A DNA stretch of 23,131 nt from Amoeboradix gromovi (GCA_018985225.1 JADGIF010000076.1:1-23131), one strand, 5' to 3'. Positions 8,276 through 17,552 are shown, counted from the first letter of the stretch. Numbers and translations: made by a program. Notes: generated from the letters alone by a model not told the origin.

Positions 8276-9499
8276 ATGCTTGTCAACAAATCAACTGTCT
8301 TTAACGGTTGGATTAGAGCCATAAGAAAAGGTAAAACCAAAATGTTTATTGAGGTTAGCAATGGGGTTAAAGAATACCAGGTAATTTCTAAACCTCTAAC
8401 TGGATTATCCATTGGATCCAGCGTACAATGTAGGGGCACAATTAAGACATTTAAAGATGTAACTGAAATTCATGCCGATAGTGTTACTACGATCGGCAAA
8501 TGCGATCCTGATAAATATCCTCTTCAGGGCAAACGGCATAAATTTGAATTTCTTAGAAAGTATCCACATTTAGCATCTAGACGAAAGTTTCAAAATTCCA
8601 TATTTCTCTTTCGTGATTTTCTTCAATTCGAGATTCACAAATACTTCCGAGACTTGTACTTCGTAAATGTAAACACTCCGTTACTAACAACAAATGACTG
8701 TGAAGGAGGTGGGTCGACGTTAGCCATCAAATCCCAAATATTTAACCAACCATGTCATCTTACTGTAAGTGCCCAACTGCATTTAGAAGCGTTAAATTCC
8801 GGAATTGAAAACGTTTATACTTTAAGCCCTTGTTTCCGTGCCGAGAAAACATTATCCAGTAAGCATTTGGCAGAATTTTACATGTTAGAAGCGGAATTAG
8901 GATTTTTGTCTGACCTAAATAAACTAATTGATTTTGTCGAGCGTCTTTTCTTACATTTAGTTGATATATCAGTATCATTTCTGCTTCCAAAATTGTCAAA
9001 CTTGCAAAAGGAGATAGATATTGATCTAAATGAGCTAGAAAAGTTGCACAAAAGTCTAGCAATACAACGAATCACTTTCGATGACGCCTTTAAACTACTG
9101 TCAAACTCGAGTGCAACATTTGAAATTCCGCTAAAATATGGTAATTTAGCAAGTGAGCATGAACATTATCTTGTTAATCATTTCCGATCCCCAATATTTG
9201 TTACTCATTATCCTAGCAGTAGCAAACCTTTTTATATGTCAAGCAAAGACGGAAAAGCAGACTGTTTTGATTTTCTTGTTCCAAAAGTAGGTGAATTAAT
9301 TGGCGGATCACTTCGCTCTAATGAACTGCTTAATGTGCCTGATAACCTAGAATGGTACAACGATATTAGAAGATATGGGAGCATACCACATGGTGGATTT
9401 GGACTGGGATTTGAACGATTTATTATGTACATGCTACAATTGGATTCTATAAGAGATACAATACCATTTCCGAGATACTACAAGAATATTAAATGTTAA
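8276..9499 (+). CDS. Asparaginyl-tRNA synthetase, organellar type
   Basis: This encodes 407 aa, a class II enzyme charging tRNA-Asn. Seen: an anticodon-binding OB fold from residue 11 (GWIRAIRKGK), a motif 1 region at about 115-136, SAQLHLEAL at 165-173 typical of AsnRS and not AspRS, motif 2 FRAEKTLSSKHLAEF at 187-201, and motif 3 GGFGLGFERF at 373-382. The length and lack of the N-terminal extension of cytosolic eukaryotic AsnRS match the mitochondrial (NARS2/Slm5) or bacterial kind. However, the OB fold starts almost at the first Met, leaving little room for a cleavable presequence, so location is uncertain. The final stop is followed by AATAAA, and the reductase gene ends 17 nt away on the other strand. 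Confidence 0.92.
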   Translation: MLVNKSTVFNGWIRAIRKGKTKMFIEVSNGVKEYQVISKPLTGLSIGSSVQCRGTIKTFKDVTEIHADSVTTIGKCDPDKYPLQGKRHKFEFLRKYPHLASRRKFQNSIFLFRDFLQFEIHKYFRDLYFVNVNTPLLTTNDCEGGGSTLAIKSQIFNQPCHLTVSAQLHLEALNSGIENVYTLSPCFRAEKTLSSKHLAEFYMLEAELGFLSDLNKLIDFVERLFLHLVDISVSFLLPKLSNLQKEIDIDLNELEKLHKSLAIQRITFDDAFKLLSNSSATFEIPLKYGNLASEHEHYLVNHFRSPIFVTHYPSSSKPFYMSSKDGKADCFDFLVPKVGELIGGSLRSNELLNVPDNLEWYNDIRRYGSIPHGGFGLGFERFIMYMLQLDSIRDTIPFPRYYKNIKC

Positions 9500-9516
9500 A
9501 TAAACATCATTCTTTA
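9500..9516. terminator. Convergent 3'-end region, AsnRS/P450 reductase
   Basis: Seventeen nt separate the stop codons. AATAAA occurs on the plus strand straight after the AsnRS stop. On the minus strand AATAAA lies a few bases past the reductase stop and therefore close to the AsnRS 3' end. Confidence 0.55.
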
Positions 9517-11596
9517 TTATCTCCACACATCAAGTAGTATTCTGGATTCATTTTTCATTCTTGCAAGTCTCTTGAGACTCGTGATCTCTTCCATAACAGA
9601 TTCAACCTGTCTAGCCATTACAGTGTCTCCACATATAAAAACTAATCCTCTATCAACTACTTGATCTACAAAGTCATGATATTCTGCAAGCCTATGTTGC
9701 ACATAACACTTTTTATCCGTTACTCTTGAATAGGCTGTATCATAAACATTTATAAGTCCTTCTTGTACACCGGCACTGAATTCCTCGACGTAAATAGCTT
9801 CTTTTGGAGTTCTGCATCCAAAGAGAAATAAAATTCCATTATCAACTAAAGCTTGTTGTGGTATTGCGTTCTCTTGGTCTATACAATTATATACTACTGA
9901 ATAACAAGATTCAGACAAAGTTGCTGTTTTGCATGATTTAGTAGTGCCATATCTCTCAGAACGATGTTTTAGCTCTCTTAAAAATCCTCTAAATGGCGCA
10001 ACCCCGGTTCCTACATTAGCAATAAACACCTGGGCCAACAAAAAGCAATGGTAATGGATGTTTGGGCACCTTGAAGTTAGATTTTCGGGTAAATACAGGC
10101 ACTAAAAGTGGAGTAGTGGCGTTTCCATAGCTTTTGCCGGATTTTTCTAAAAATTCCCAGCAACGCGTGAAATAGCCTGTACACAATCCAGTGTTATGTT
10201 TGGTTTTGTATTCTGTTACTCTGGTTCCCTCAATATCTTTTGGCTGCGTTATATCGTAGTCTAAAGTAACGGCACATATTGATATTCCGTCTCCTAATCT
10301 TTCGCTGCTACAAATACTATACCACCTCGCGCTTATCCTTGCCATGTATAGCAATATACATTCTAGCACAGCGGTATTACCTGGTATTTTAAAAAGTTTT
10401 AAAAAGTCTATAAGGGCAATTTTATTGTGAAATATTTGATCTTTATAAAAAACTTCATCTATTACACTGCAATAACCTAGTGCTTTTAATTTCTCAACTA
10501 GCAATAATGGTACACATACGTTCAGATCAACATAGAATGTCAGAAAAGTTCTAAGAGTTCTGTATTCTTCTTTCTCCCATTGTATAACCTTATCCAGCTT
10601 AATTTCAGATGAAAAGGCATTACCCTCTACTAAGAGATCGCAATCTAAGATTGTAGGTCCAGAAATAACAGTCATTTGACGATTTTCATCTTTTTCAAAT
10701 AGATTAAAATAGCGGGCAACTTCTTCCACTTTGCTAGTTGCATTTTGAGGATATATGGCAACATGGTCGCCATACTCCCAATTTATGGCTGGATCTTGCT
10801 TGTTGACTTCAAATTCCATATGCCAGCAAATACGATCAGTTTTAAATATTTTATTGATTGACTTTACTTTCATTAATTTCGGATAATTGCGATCAACTAT
10901 AACACTATGAACTGGGAAGCCAAAGGATATATTGCTAAAAGTTGAATCATATATTATGTTGATTTTTTTAACAGATTTTAGCATAGGGTAGCCAATTTGT
11001 TTACCGAAATGGACCAAAAAAATTTCAAATTGTGATGAAAAGTTGTAAAATTCCATTTCAAGCGATTTTGTCTCATCCAATTCCTTATAGAGATTCGGAG
11101 ATCCAACCAGTTTCCTTAATAGCTTAGCAGCTTGATTAAATTGTGTATAAGTGGAAGAACCTAGGCCTAAAATGACCTTGTCAACGTCTGAAAATATATT
11201 TTTACCATTTAATTTCAACGATTTGAAAAATAGAATACCGTCATCAGAAGGATCGCCATCTCCAAAAGTGCTGACAACGAATACTACCAGCTTACAAGGC
11301 AAGTTAACCTGCAAATCAACTTTGCCAACGTTAATAATTTGGCATGTCATGTTATAAGAAACTATCAAATCATGAATCTTATTGGAGTAGTATAGAGCAT
11401 TTCCTGTCTGAGTGGAATACAAAATCGTTATGTCACACTTTGCAACTTTTACAACCTCTTCAACCTCTAATGATTCCTGAAATTTCAATTGCTTTACCAT
11501 CAATTCCTTCATAAACTCATCATCCTGATCTTTTTTGATGAACCTGTAGTATATGACTGCAATAATTCCACATGTTAAAACAATTTCCAAAATCAT
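9517..11596 (-). CDS. NADPH-cytochrome P450 reductase
   Basis: The exons are 11596-10030 and 10010-9517 on the minus strand, giving 686 aa, as usual for the family. It passes electrons from NADPH through FAD and FMN to microsomal P450s, and also serves sterol synthesis. Seen: an N-terminal membrane anchor (ILEIVLTCGIIAVIYYRFI), FMN-domain motifs STQTGNA at 61-67, STFGDGDPSDD at 109-119 and GLGSSTYTQFN at 144-154, FAD motif ARWYSICSS at 423-431, NADPH motif GPGTGVAPFRGF from 521, FGCRTPKEAIY, CGD..MARQVE and the C-terminal aromatic in LLDVWR. The anchor and the DVW end favour P450 reductase over Tah18 or methionine synthase reductase. The GPGTGVAP motif exists only after removing the 19-nt intron. 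The FMN loop reads QTGNA where QTGTA is common. Confidence 0.93.
10011..10029 (-). other. 19-nt spliceosomal intron (P450 reductase)
   Basis: On the minus strand it reads GTGTTTATTGCTAATGTAG. Removal joins CCA G to GA ACC GGG, restoring GPGTGVAPF. It has CTAAT before GTAG. The 5' end is GTG where the other five introns have GTA. Confidence 0.92.
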
Positions 11597-11641
11597 TGTT
11601 TTCTCCTAAATTCGACTATTAGCGTATCCAGAAATATGTAA

Positions 11642-12413
11642 ATGATGGCTTTGTTCTTGAAAAGACCTCGGAATTCTATTTTACTTGCCGTAGTCCCTAT
11701 ATCGGTTGTAGCAATCTGAGTTTGTTCTGTACTTAAGAATATGCAAGCAATGTCTTTCTAATTGTTACATACACTATTTTGTTGGTAACGCTCCTGCAAC
11801 GGCTGTGTTGGCAGTGCTTGTAACTACCATCTTAGAGTAAATCACTTTGTGATCAGCTTATTTCACTTTCTCGTCTTTCTCTATCATTTTATTTCATGAT
11901 CCCAGCCAATGGGTTATTTATCTTGTGTGGGCATTCATACAGGTACTTCGCATTGCTCTTCTGAAGCAATTCAAAGAATTTTTGATTAGGAATTCTTTTC
12001 GTGGATAGTTTGGAAGCCAGTTATGGACTTACAAAGCCGTAGATATTGGTAAAGAGATAGACCTACTTGTTATTTCCGGGATGCTCTAATCTTGCTTAGA
12101 TGTCCAATAAAGTCAAGCAGAATGAAACCGAGTAATTTTCTATATGATGAGTAGGAAGGTCCAAGAGCTGGTCATTGGTGTTTGCGTGGCATTTAAGACA
12201 GAATTTATGGTTGAAAACGGCGCTGGAACTATTTCATTGACTAATCCGATCATCTATTTCGAGTTTGCTGGTGTCATTGCTATGGTCTGATAGGATTCGC
12301 AAGACAACATATGTTGGACATCTATTTCGTGAGGTTTGGAAATCTTGTCAATACCTCTTTTTCTTTTATGATCCCCTTCTACTCCAAGTCTACTTTTCTA
12401 GTGCACATCCCTG
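11642..12413 (+). pseudogene. Decayed or unrecognised membrane-protein sequence
   Basis: The 817-bp divergent gap between the reductase and BET3 is full of hydrophobic, protein-like plus-strand stretches in changing frames: 11642-11719 (ATG ATG, ending SILLAVVPISVVAI, stop); a stretch near 11780-11840 with VGNAPATAVLAVLVTTILE; about 11838-12008, with QWVIYLVWAFIQVLRIALL; 12144-12290 (ATG, 48 aa, with TISLTNPIIYFEFAGVIAMV); and 12293-12421, with DIYFVRFGNLVNTSFSFMIP. The repeated TM-like character on one strand suggests a single multi-pass protein broken by stops and frameshifts, ending at the BET3 start. I could not identify the family, nor reassemble it with convincing 19-22-nt introns. A live gene with unusual introns is possible. 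Confidence 0.4.
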
Positions 12414-13019
12414 ATGTTTAAAGTAGCTGAAGATTCTGCTAGAAAGATGGAAAAGATCAATTCAGATCTGTTTGTTTTAACTTACGGTGCATTCGTTGTT
12501 CAACTGCTTCAGGATCATCAGTCCTTTAAGAAGGTCAATGTTGAATTAAAAAGTATTGGAAGACAAATTGGTAATAGGCTAGTGGAAGATTTCTTCGCCC
12601 GTACCAATATACCTAAGTGCTCTACGTTTGAAGAATGTATGGCTGTTGTCTGTGAAGTAGCTTTTAAAATGTTTCTGAACCTGAGTCCAAAGTACAAGAT
12701 GATCGGGGAGCAAGAAAGCATTATCACCTTGACAGATAATCCTTTGGCCGAATATGCAGTATTGCCCAAGAGTGCTAATGAATATTTGAGGTCCTCCAAA
12801 ATCCATAACTATGAAGATATTTGGTTTACGTCAAATGATGATGAGCCGCTGTACTACTCAAACGTTATTTGCGGTGTAATAGAAGGAGCCTTAGATATGG
12901 TCCAAGTACAGGTCACTGCCGAGTTTATTAGTGATACACTATTGGGCCATCCTCAGACAGAAATGCGCATTTTACTAAAGAAGATACTGGATGACGAAAT
13001 GCCGTTGGATGATGAGTAA
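12414..13019 (+). CDS. BET3: TRAPP complex core subunit Bet3/TRAPPC3
   Basis: This encodes 201 aa (family 180-195). Bet3 is the central subunit of TRAPP, the guanine-nucleotide exchange and tethering complex for Ypt1/Rab1 at the Golgi. Seen: KMEKINSDLFVLTYGAFVVQLLQD, the hallmark Bet3 N-terminal helix; IGNRLVEDFFAR; KCSTFEE at the position of the buried, acylated Cys; VAFKMFLNLSP; NPLAEYAVLP; YYSNVICGVIEGALDMVQ; and DTLLGHPQTEMRILLKKILDDEMP. About 20 extra residues (NEYLRSSKIHNYEDIWFTSN) sit between the VLP and YSN motifs, a lineage-specific loop. The ATG at 12414 gives a short leader before the conserved region. The RBM25-like gene ends 15 nt downstream on the opposite strand. Confidence 0.93.
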   Translation: MFKVAEDSARKMEKINSDLFVLTYGAFVVQLLQDHQSFKKVNVELKSIGRQIGNRLVEDFFARTNIPKCSTFEECMAVVCEVAFKMFLNLSPKYKMIGEQESIITLTDNPLAEYAVLPKSANEYLRSSKIHNYEDIWFTSNDDEPLYYSNVICGVIEGALDMVQVQVTAEFISDTLLGHPQTEMRILLKKILDDEMPLDDE

Positions 13020-13034
13020 ATAAGAAGTTTCTAT
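13020..13034. terminator. Convergent 3'-end region, BET3/RBM25-like
   Basis: Fifteen nt separate the stop codons. The minus-strand gene's stop overlaps AATAAA (AAT AAA TAA). BET3 has only the near-match AAATAAG. Confidence 0.5.
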
Positions 13035-14192
13035 TTATTTATTGCTTTTTAACGACATAATTCTAAATATATCCTGCACAAACTTGATTCGATCATTCTC
13101 TTTGAAATATGTGAGCATTTCATATATATAGATAGGAGATTCTCCGTCCGCCAGCGCTTTAATTAGCTTATTAGTTAGTTTGTCCTCGTCATGTATGCCT
13201 GCTTTTCTAGAATTCATTTGAATCAGAGGCCTGAGCAGTGCAAGTGTTCGTTCTACTGGCTTGAAGCTCAACGACGGAATCTCCATAATTTCCTTTGGAA
13301 TTTTGCTGGCGGATAAGTCTGGTTTGATCTTTTTGTGAGGAACCGGATCTTTATCAACGAAAGGCCGCTTTCTATTATTTATGATCTCATTCTCTGCTTG
13401 TATATAGTTCCAGCCATCCTGCTTTTCTTCTTGAACTCTAAAGGGTCTTCTTTCTTTCAAATACTTAGTCCTGTGAGTATAGTACATGTGACTTGACTCT
13501 TCCTTCCAGTTTTCTAGCTCCTTTAATAGCTGGTTCTTACCCACTCTTTTATAATCCACAATCTTGGTGTAGCGGTTGTTCTCTTTTGCCATATCTTTTT
13601 CCCTCTGTTCCCATTGCTTCAATTCGAGTCTAAATTTAGAAATTAAATCTTCTTTTTCGGTAAAATGGGTACCTTTGTTTCGTGCCATTCCCGCCTTTCT
13701 ACGTTGTTCATGGATTTGTCGAACTGATTGCTCAGTTTTCTCCTTCTCTACATTCATTAATTGATATGACATAGGTTTCTCATCAAGTAACTCCTCAACA
13801 ATAGCTGATACTTTGGCTATAAAAGGTGCATCAAATTGCGCATTGCCGTCTTTAGGGTTGTCTTGCAACCATCTGTCCAGCTGCTTATTAGTCTTTTCGT
13901 CTATTCTCACCGCCAACTTTCCTTTTATACCTAGTGGTGAAATTATTTCGTAGTTGTCCAGTATTCTTTTACATCTTAACACGGATATAGGATCTAAGAA
14001 ATGGACAAATCCAAAAGATCTCATGGATCCCATGTTATCTCTTATCCGCTTCCATTGTCTTAAGTTACCAGCAGCATGCAGTAACTTAATCATATGGTCA
14101 TCTGCTAGTCCATTAGGGATGTTCCCTATAAATACTATTATTGCGGTAGTGTCACTCTTGCGTACAAGCACATCCTCATCATCTATTTGCAT
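13035..14192 (-). CDS. RBM25-like splicing factor (RRM, charged helix region)
   Basis: This encodes 385 aa. An RRM lies at about 17-98, with RNP2 IIVFIGNIP and RNP1-like SFGFVHF, followed by the KLAVRIDEKTNKQLDRWL segment seen after the RRM of RBM25. A long charged helical region follows (about 140-260, EKEKTEQSVRQIHEQRRK, LELKQWEQREKDM), then a basic KRPF/KKIKP stretch. The C-terminal 60 residues (DKLTNKLIKALADGESPIYIYEML) could be a degenerate PWI domain, but the P-W-I signature is not visible. RBM25/Snu71 proteins work with U1 snRNP in 5' splice-site choice, relevant in a genome with 19-nt introns. The protein is much shorter than human RBM25. Assignment rests on the RRM and its downstream segment. 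Confidence 0.75.
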   Translation of the reverse strand: MQIDDEDVLVRKSDTTAIIVFIGNIPNGLADDHMIKLLHAAGNLRQWKRIRDNMGSMRSFGFVHFLDPISVLRCKRILDNYEIISPLGIKGKLAVRIDEKTNKQLDRWLQDNPKDGNAQFDAPFIAKVSAIVEELLDEKPMSYQLMNVEKEKTEQSVRQIHEQRRKAGMARNKGTHFTEKEDLISKFRLELKQWEQREKDMAKENNRYTKIVDYKRVGKNQLLKELENWKEESSHMYYTHRTKYLKERRPFRVQEEKQDGWNYIQAENEIINNRKRPFVDKDPVPHKKIKPDLSASKIPKEIMEIPSLSFKPVERTLALLRPLIQMNSRKAGIHDEDKLTNKLIKALADGESPIYIYEMLTYFKENDRIKFVQDIFRIMSLKSNK

Positions 14193-14257
14193 TTTATACT
14201 GTCACAAGGGTCAAGTAAACTATTAATATATTTATTCTCAGAGTACTTAACACTAGA

Positions 14258-15928
14258 TCAGTCTAAATCCATAGCATCCTCCTTAATTCGTTTGAAATCA
14301 AAAAGCTCTTTTTTATAATATGCTTGGAATAGGCTTGCAGCTGCCATTGTTGCAGACTCAACTGCACCAACAATTGTTCCATCGAACAAGCAATCACTGG
14401 CTAGCATTAGCGGAAACTTTAATAGTCCTGTTTTAATCTCTTCGGCTACATCTGGATCAGTGACAAACTTGCCACCCCTGATATATTTACAATTGCCAAA
14501 ATTAGAACAAATCATATCCTGTGCCCTTAAATTGAAGCAAGATAGTCTTTCAGTTAATTTAGCATGTCTCTTAAGCCCGTCCATCTCCAAAATAGATTCC
14601 GCACCTTTTCCTACACTAAAACTAGTCAAAACGCTGGCAGCTTCTTTAATATGAGTGAAAAAGAAGAATAATCCCCGCTCAGGATTTAGTAGCGCTTCGC
14701 TGGGTGGTGCAAGCACATAGAAGTATTCGTTCGAATTATCGAACTCCTTAAATACGATACTAGCAGTTTCCAAGCATGTATTATAAGCCCTGCCGAATGA
14801 ATTCCTAATTTTGCTTTTGATTTGATTTGCAAACAAGTATTTCCACTGGTAAGGTGGAGTACAGACAATCCCAGCATTCGCCAGTACATTTATAAATTTA
14901 TGCTTGTTTGTAAATTCAACATTAGCTTTGTCAGTTGAGCCGGAGAATCCACCAACGGATACTTGTTCAATTTCAAGATCGTTTAGACAGTATATGCCAG
15001 AATCATAATCCTTTAAGAGTAGATCCGACAATGACTCTGATTCAGCATTTTTCAACTCCATTATATTAACAGAGTCATAAGTATTCGCCAGCAAATCATC
15101 AAATTTGAGAATTAACGAACTCATTTGCTGTGGAATAGCATACTTCTTGAAGCTATTGTGGGTAATATCTGGTAAATGGCATGGATATATAACATCAAAC
15201 GATCCATATCTATACTCTAGATCTGCAACAATAAGATTAATCAATTGCAACTGTGACTCGTTTTCTTTTTCAAGAATCGCCGAAAGCAATGATGCCACGG
15301 TGGATTTGTTAGATTTGGACCTGTCGATAAGCCTTAGTACATTAATAACAGTATTTACGGCAGCCATTACAGCGTTGGACGGGACTATAGAACCATCCAT
15401 GTTATATACAGCGCACTCCCAAACACAAGGAATCGGTTTAGGACACCATCCTAGCTGGTGAATCAGATGCTTTATTTTAGGGTTTTCAATGTCGTACAAA
15501 AATTGACAGCCATAATCTGGCTTGTAAGCTAAAGCGTCCTCGCCACGAAATGGAAGCTTCCCTCCCTTTAATCTACCACCTAAAGAGCTATCTGCCTCAC
15601 AAATTACAACGTAGGGATCTGGCAAAGAATAAGAATGATGAAGGTTACGAAGCTGTAAAGCTGAAATCATACCGCTAATGCCCCCTCCCAATATTGCAAA
15701 TATTGGGCTCTTAGAGTCATGAGTTTTTTGCTGACTTACAAATCCGAAATTGATTTCTCCACTCGCCACTAATTTTTGAAATGCTAGTTTACAATGAAAT
15801 TGATCTTTAGAACCTTTACAGGCATCTTCAAATGTAACGAACCTGTTAGATGAAGATAACTTGCGAATGCGGTTTACTTCCTCGCCAAAAATCTCTGCAT
15901 TTTCTATGTAGTGAAGCAGATTGTCCAT
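14258..15928 (-). CDS. FAD amine oxidase with SWIRM-like N-terminus (LSD1-like)
   Basis: This encodes 556 aa from the first ATG at 15928; the frame is open 15 nt further through a TTG. The N-terminal 62 residues resemble the end of a SWIRM domain (FVTFEDACKG, then AFQKLVASGEINFGF, matching the usual GYINFG ending). The FAD-binding Rossmann motif is ILGGGISGMISAL at 79-91 with the ribose-binding Glu at 111 (ICEADSSLGGRL). GLFFFFTHIKEAASVLTSFSVGKGAE is typical of LSD1/polyamine oxidases. The C-terminal FAD segment is ASDCLFDGTIVGAVESATMAA. SWIRM plus amine oxidase points to an LSD1-type histone lysine demethylase, but the sequence is divergent, the tower insertion is not evident, and polyamine oxidase activity cannot be excluded. 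It lies 65 nt upstream of the RBM25-like gene. AATAAA follows its stop. Confidence 0.72.
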   Translation of the reverse strand: MDNLLHYIENAEIFGEEVNRIRKLSSSNRFVTFEDACKGSKDQFHCKLAFQKLVASGEINFGFVSQQKTHDSKSPIFAILGGGISGMISALQLRNLHHSYSLPDPYVVICEADSSLGGRLKGGKLPFRGEDALAYKPDYGCQFLYDIENPKIKHLIHQLGWCPKPIPCVWECAVYNMDGSIVPSNAVMAAVNTVINVLRLIDRSKSNKSTVASLLSAILEKENESQLQLINLIVADLEYRYGSFDVIYPCHLPDITHNSFKKYAIPQQMSSLILKFDDLLANTYDSVNIMELKNAESESLSDLLLKDYDSGIYCLNDLEIEQVSVGGFSGSTDKANVEFTNKHKFINVLANAGIVCTPPYQWKYLFANQIKSKIRNSFGRAYNTCLETASIVFKEFDNSNEYFYVLAPPSEALLNPERGLFFFFTHIKEAASVLTSFSVGKGAESILEMDGLKRHAKLTERLSCFNLRAQDMICSNFGNCKYIRGGKFVTDPDVAEEIKTGLLKFPLMLASDCLFDGTIVGAVESATMAAASLFQAYYKKELFDFKRIKEDAMDLD

Positions 15929-16631
15929 ATGATAAAGATACAAGGAGTCGGTTACTTCAGTTCAAAGTAACAATAATTTTTGGAATGCATTTCACGGAAA
16001 ACGAACAAAATAGGCTGTTCTTCTATGTTGGAGATGGTTTATACCTTACTGGAAGTCCTTATTTGGGACAAATCCAGAATTTCCACGTAGAGACCGAAAG
16101 CTAGTAACTCTGTTACCGTGCTTGCTCGCGCTTCTCCTACCCTGAGATGAGGTTGAATATGGATGCATGTTTATCAAGCGTATGTATCTCGCTAACACGT
16201 TGTCTTTATCTACTAGTAAGTTACCATGGCCAATATTCACACTAAGTGAGACTTACGGTTCCGATTGTATTTTTGTAATGATTTGGAGAGATCTCTCACT
16301 GATAAAAATGAATACCGAGCGTTTACTGAGTTACAAACCACTCGCAAGAATAATTGTTGAAAGCATAAAACAATGCAATCAAGATAAAGTTTTATTCTCT
16401 TATACTAAGTACTGTAAACTTATGAAAACGGTGAGATATAGCGGCATTGGACAAGTTACTTAACATCACTCTGGATGCAATCCATTTTTATTTCATTTGA
16501 AGTAATAGAAAAAAAGGTGGATTCATTCAGTTCGCTTGATCGTCATAAATGGTCTGTTCAATTAAATTGATGACTTGCTCTTCCATAAACAAATTTACTA
16601 TTTTTGAAACGACATAAAATCCCTATCAAAA
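15929..16631 (+). other. Divergent spacer with coding-like plus-strand ORFs
   Basis: This 703-bp gap between the amine oxidase and NIPA must hold both promoters. It also has 15985-16104 (ATG, 39 aa, MHFTENEQNRLFFYVGDGLY...; the frame is open upstream) and 16167-16463 (ATG, 98 aa, with LLSYKPLARIIVESIKQCNQ and KYCKLMKTVRYSG). The two are in different frames and separated by stops. Their composition looks like real protein, more so than chance AT-rich ORFs, but I recognise no family. Either a relic of one gene or a small unknown gene at 16167-16463. Confidence 0.35.
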
Positions 16632-17552
16632 ATGTCTGGTAAAGTTATTGGACTATCCTTGGCAGTGTCTTCTAGTATACTTATAGGCTCTTCATTTATA
16701 ATAACCAAAAGAGGGCTTGAGCACCCGAATTATTTGCAAAGCAAAACTTATTGGCTGGGAATGTCCTGTATGGCACTAGGAGAAGTACTAAATTTTTTAG
16801 CGTATTCATTTACCAGCGCAATAACTGTTACGCCTTTAGGTGCTTTAAGCGTTGTTTTTGGTAACATTCTAGCGTTTATATTTCTAAAGGAAAATATGTC
16901 AAAAGTGGGATGGCTTGGCGTAATTTTATGTTTACTGGGTGCAGTACTGGTCATACTTAATTCTCCTGAAGAAGAACCTATTAATTCCGTTACCGAAATG
17001 CTAAATTTTGCGGTTCAGCCTGGATTTCTTGCTTATTTAGCAGTTGTACTCTCTGCAACCTATTTCTTAATGTACAAAGTGGAGCATATTGGGAAAAAAC
17101 GTTTGTTTATATATCTGACTATTTGCTCCGCAGTAGGCAGCATTACTGTCATTGCTTGTAAAGCATTTGGAATCGCAATTAAGTTGACCATTGAAGGTAA
17201 CAATCAATTAGCACAGCCGAGTACGTGGGCTTTTCTTGTAATAATGATACTATGCATTACTACCCAAATGACCTATTTCAACAAGGCTCTAGACGGATTT
17301 GCTAGTAACGTGGTGACCCCAATTTATTATTGTGGTTTTACTTCTCTTACTATTGTAGCCAACGTTATACTTTTTAAAGATAGAAATTCTGCGAGTCCAA
17401 AGGACGTATTAGGCGTGTTGATAGGATTTATTATCTCATTTATAGGAGTTTATGTAATAAATGATCAATCAAAGAAGCCGGCGAAAGGTTATGATGAGTT
17501 GACAGAAGACCAAGAAGAATCAAATCGGGGTGTAGAAATGCAAAAGCTTTAA
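16632..17552 (+). CDS. NIPA-family magnesium transporter
   Basis: This encodes 306 aa, complete and single-exon. NIPA proteins (DMT superfamily) move Mg2+ across plasma or endosomal membranes. Seen: about nine hydrophobic segments, the first being IGLSLAVSSSILIGSSFIITKRGL, then family signatures YWLGMSCMALGEVLNFLAYS, VTPLGALSVVFGNILA, FLKE and LGVILCLLGAVLVILNSPEE, and later TQMTYFNKALDGFASNVVTPIYY and GFIISFIGVYVIN. A short acidic hydrophilic tail follows (YDELTEDQEE). Ion specificity is from the family. The ATG at 16632 has an A-rich context (AAAAATGTC). The PDE gene ends 18 nt away on the other strand. Confidence 0.93.
   Translation: MSGKVIGLSLAVSSSILIGSSFIITKRGLEHPNYLQSKTYWLGMSCMALGEVLNFLAYSFTSAITVTPLGALSVVFGNILAFIFLKENMSKVGWLGVILCLLGAVLVILNSPEEEPINSVTEMLNFAVQPGFLAYLAVVLSATYFLMYKVEHIGKKRLFIYLTICSAVGSITVIACKAFGIAIKLTIEGNNQLAQPSTWAFLVIMILCITTQMTYFNKALDGFASNVVTPIYYCGFTSLTIVANVILFKDRNSASPKDVLGVLIGFIISFIGVYVINDQSKKPAKGYDELTEDQEESNRGVEMQKL

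Noticed and set aside
9517-11596. Split reading frames in the reductase, GET3, PMM, PDE and RasGEF as pseudogenes or frameshift errors
   Set aside because: In every case a GT...AG segment of 19 or 22 nt with a similar internal sequence removes the break and restores the exact family motif, which errors or decay would not do six times.
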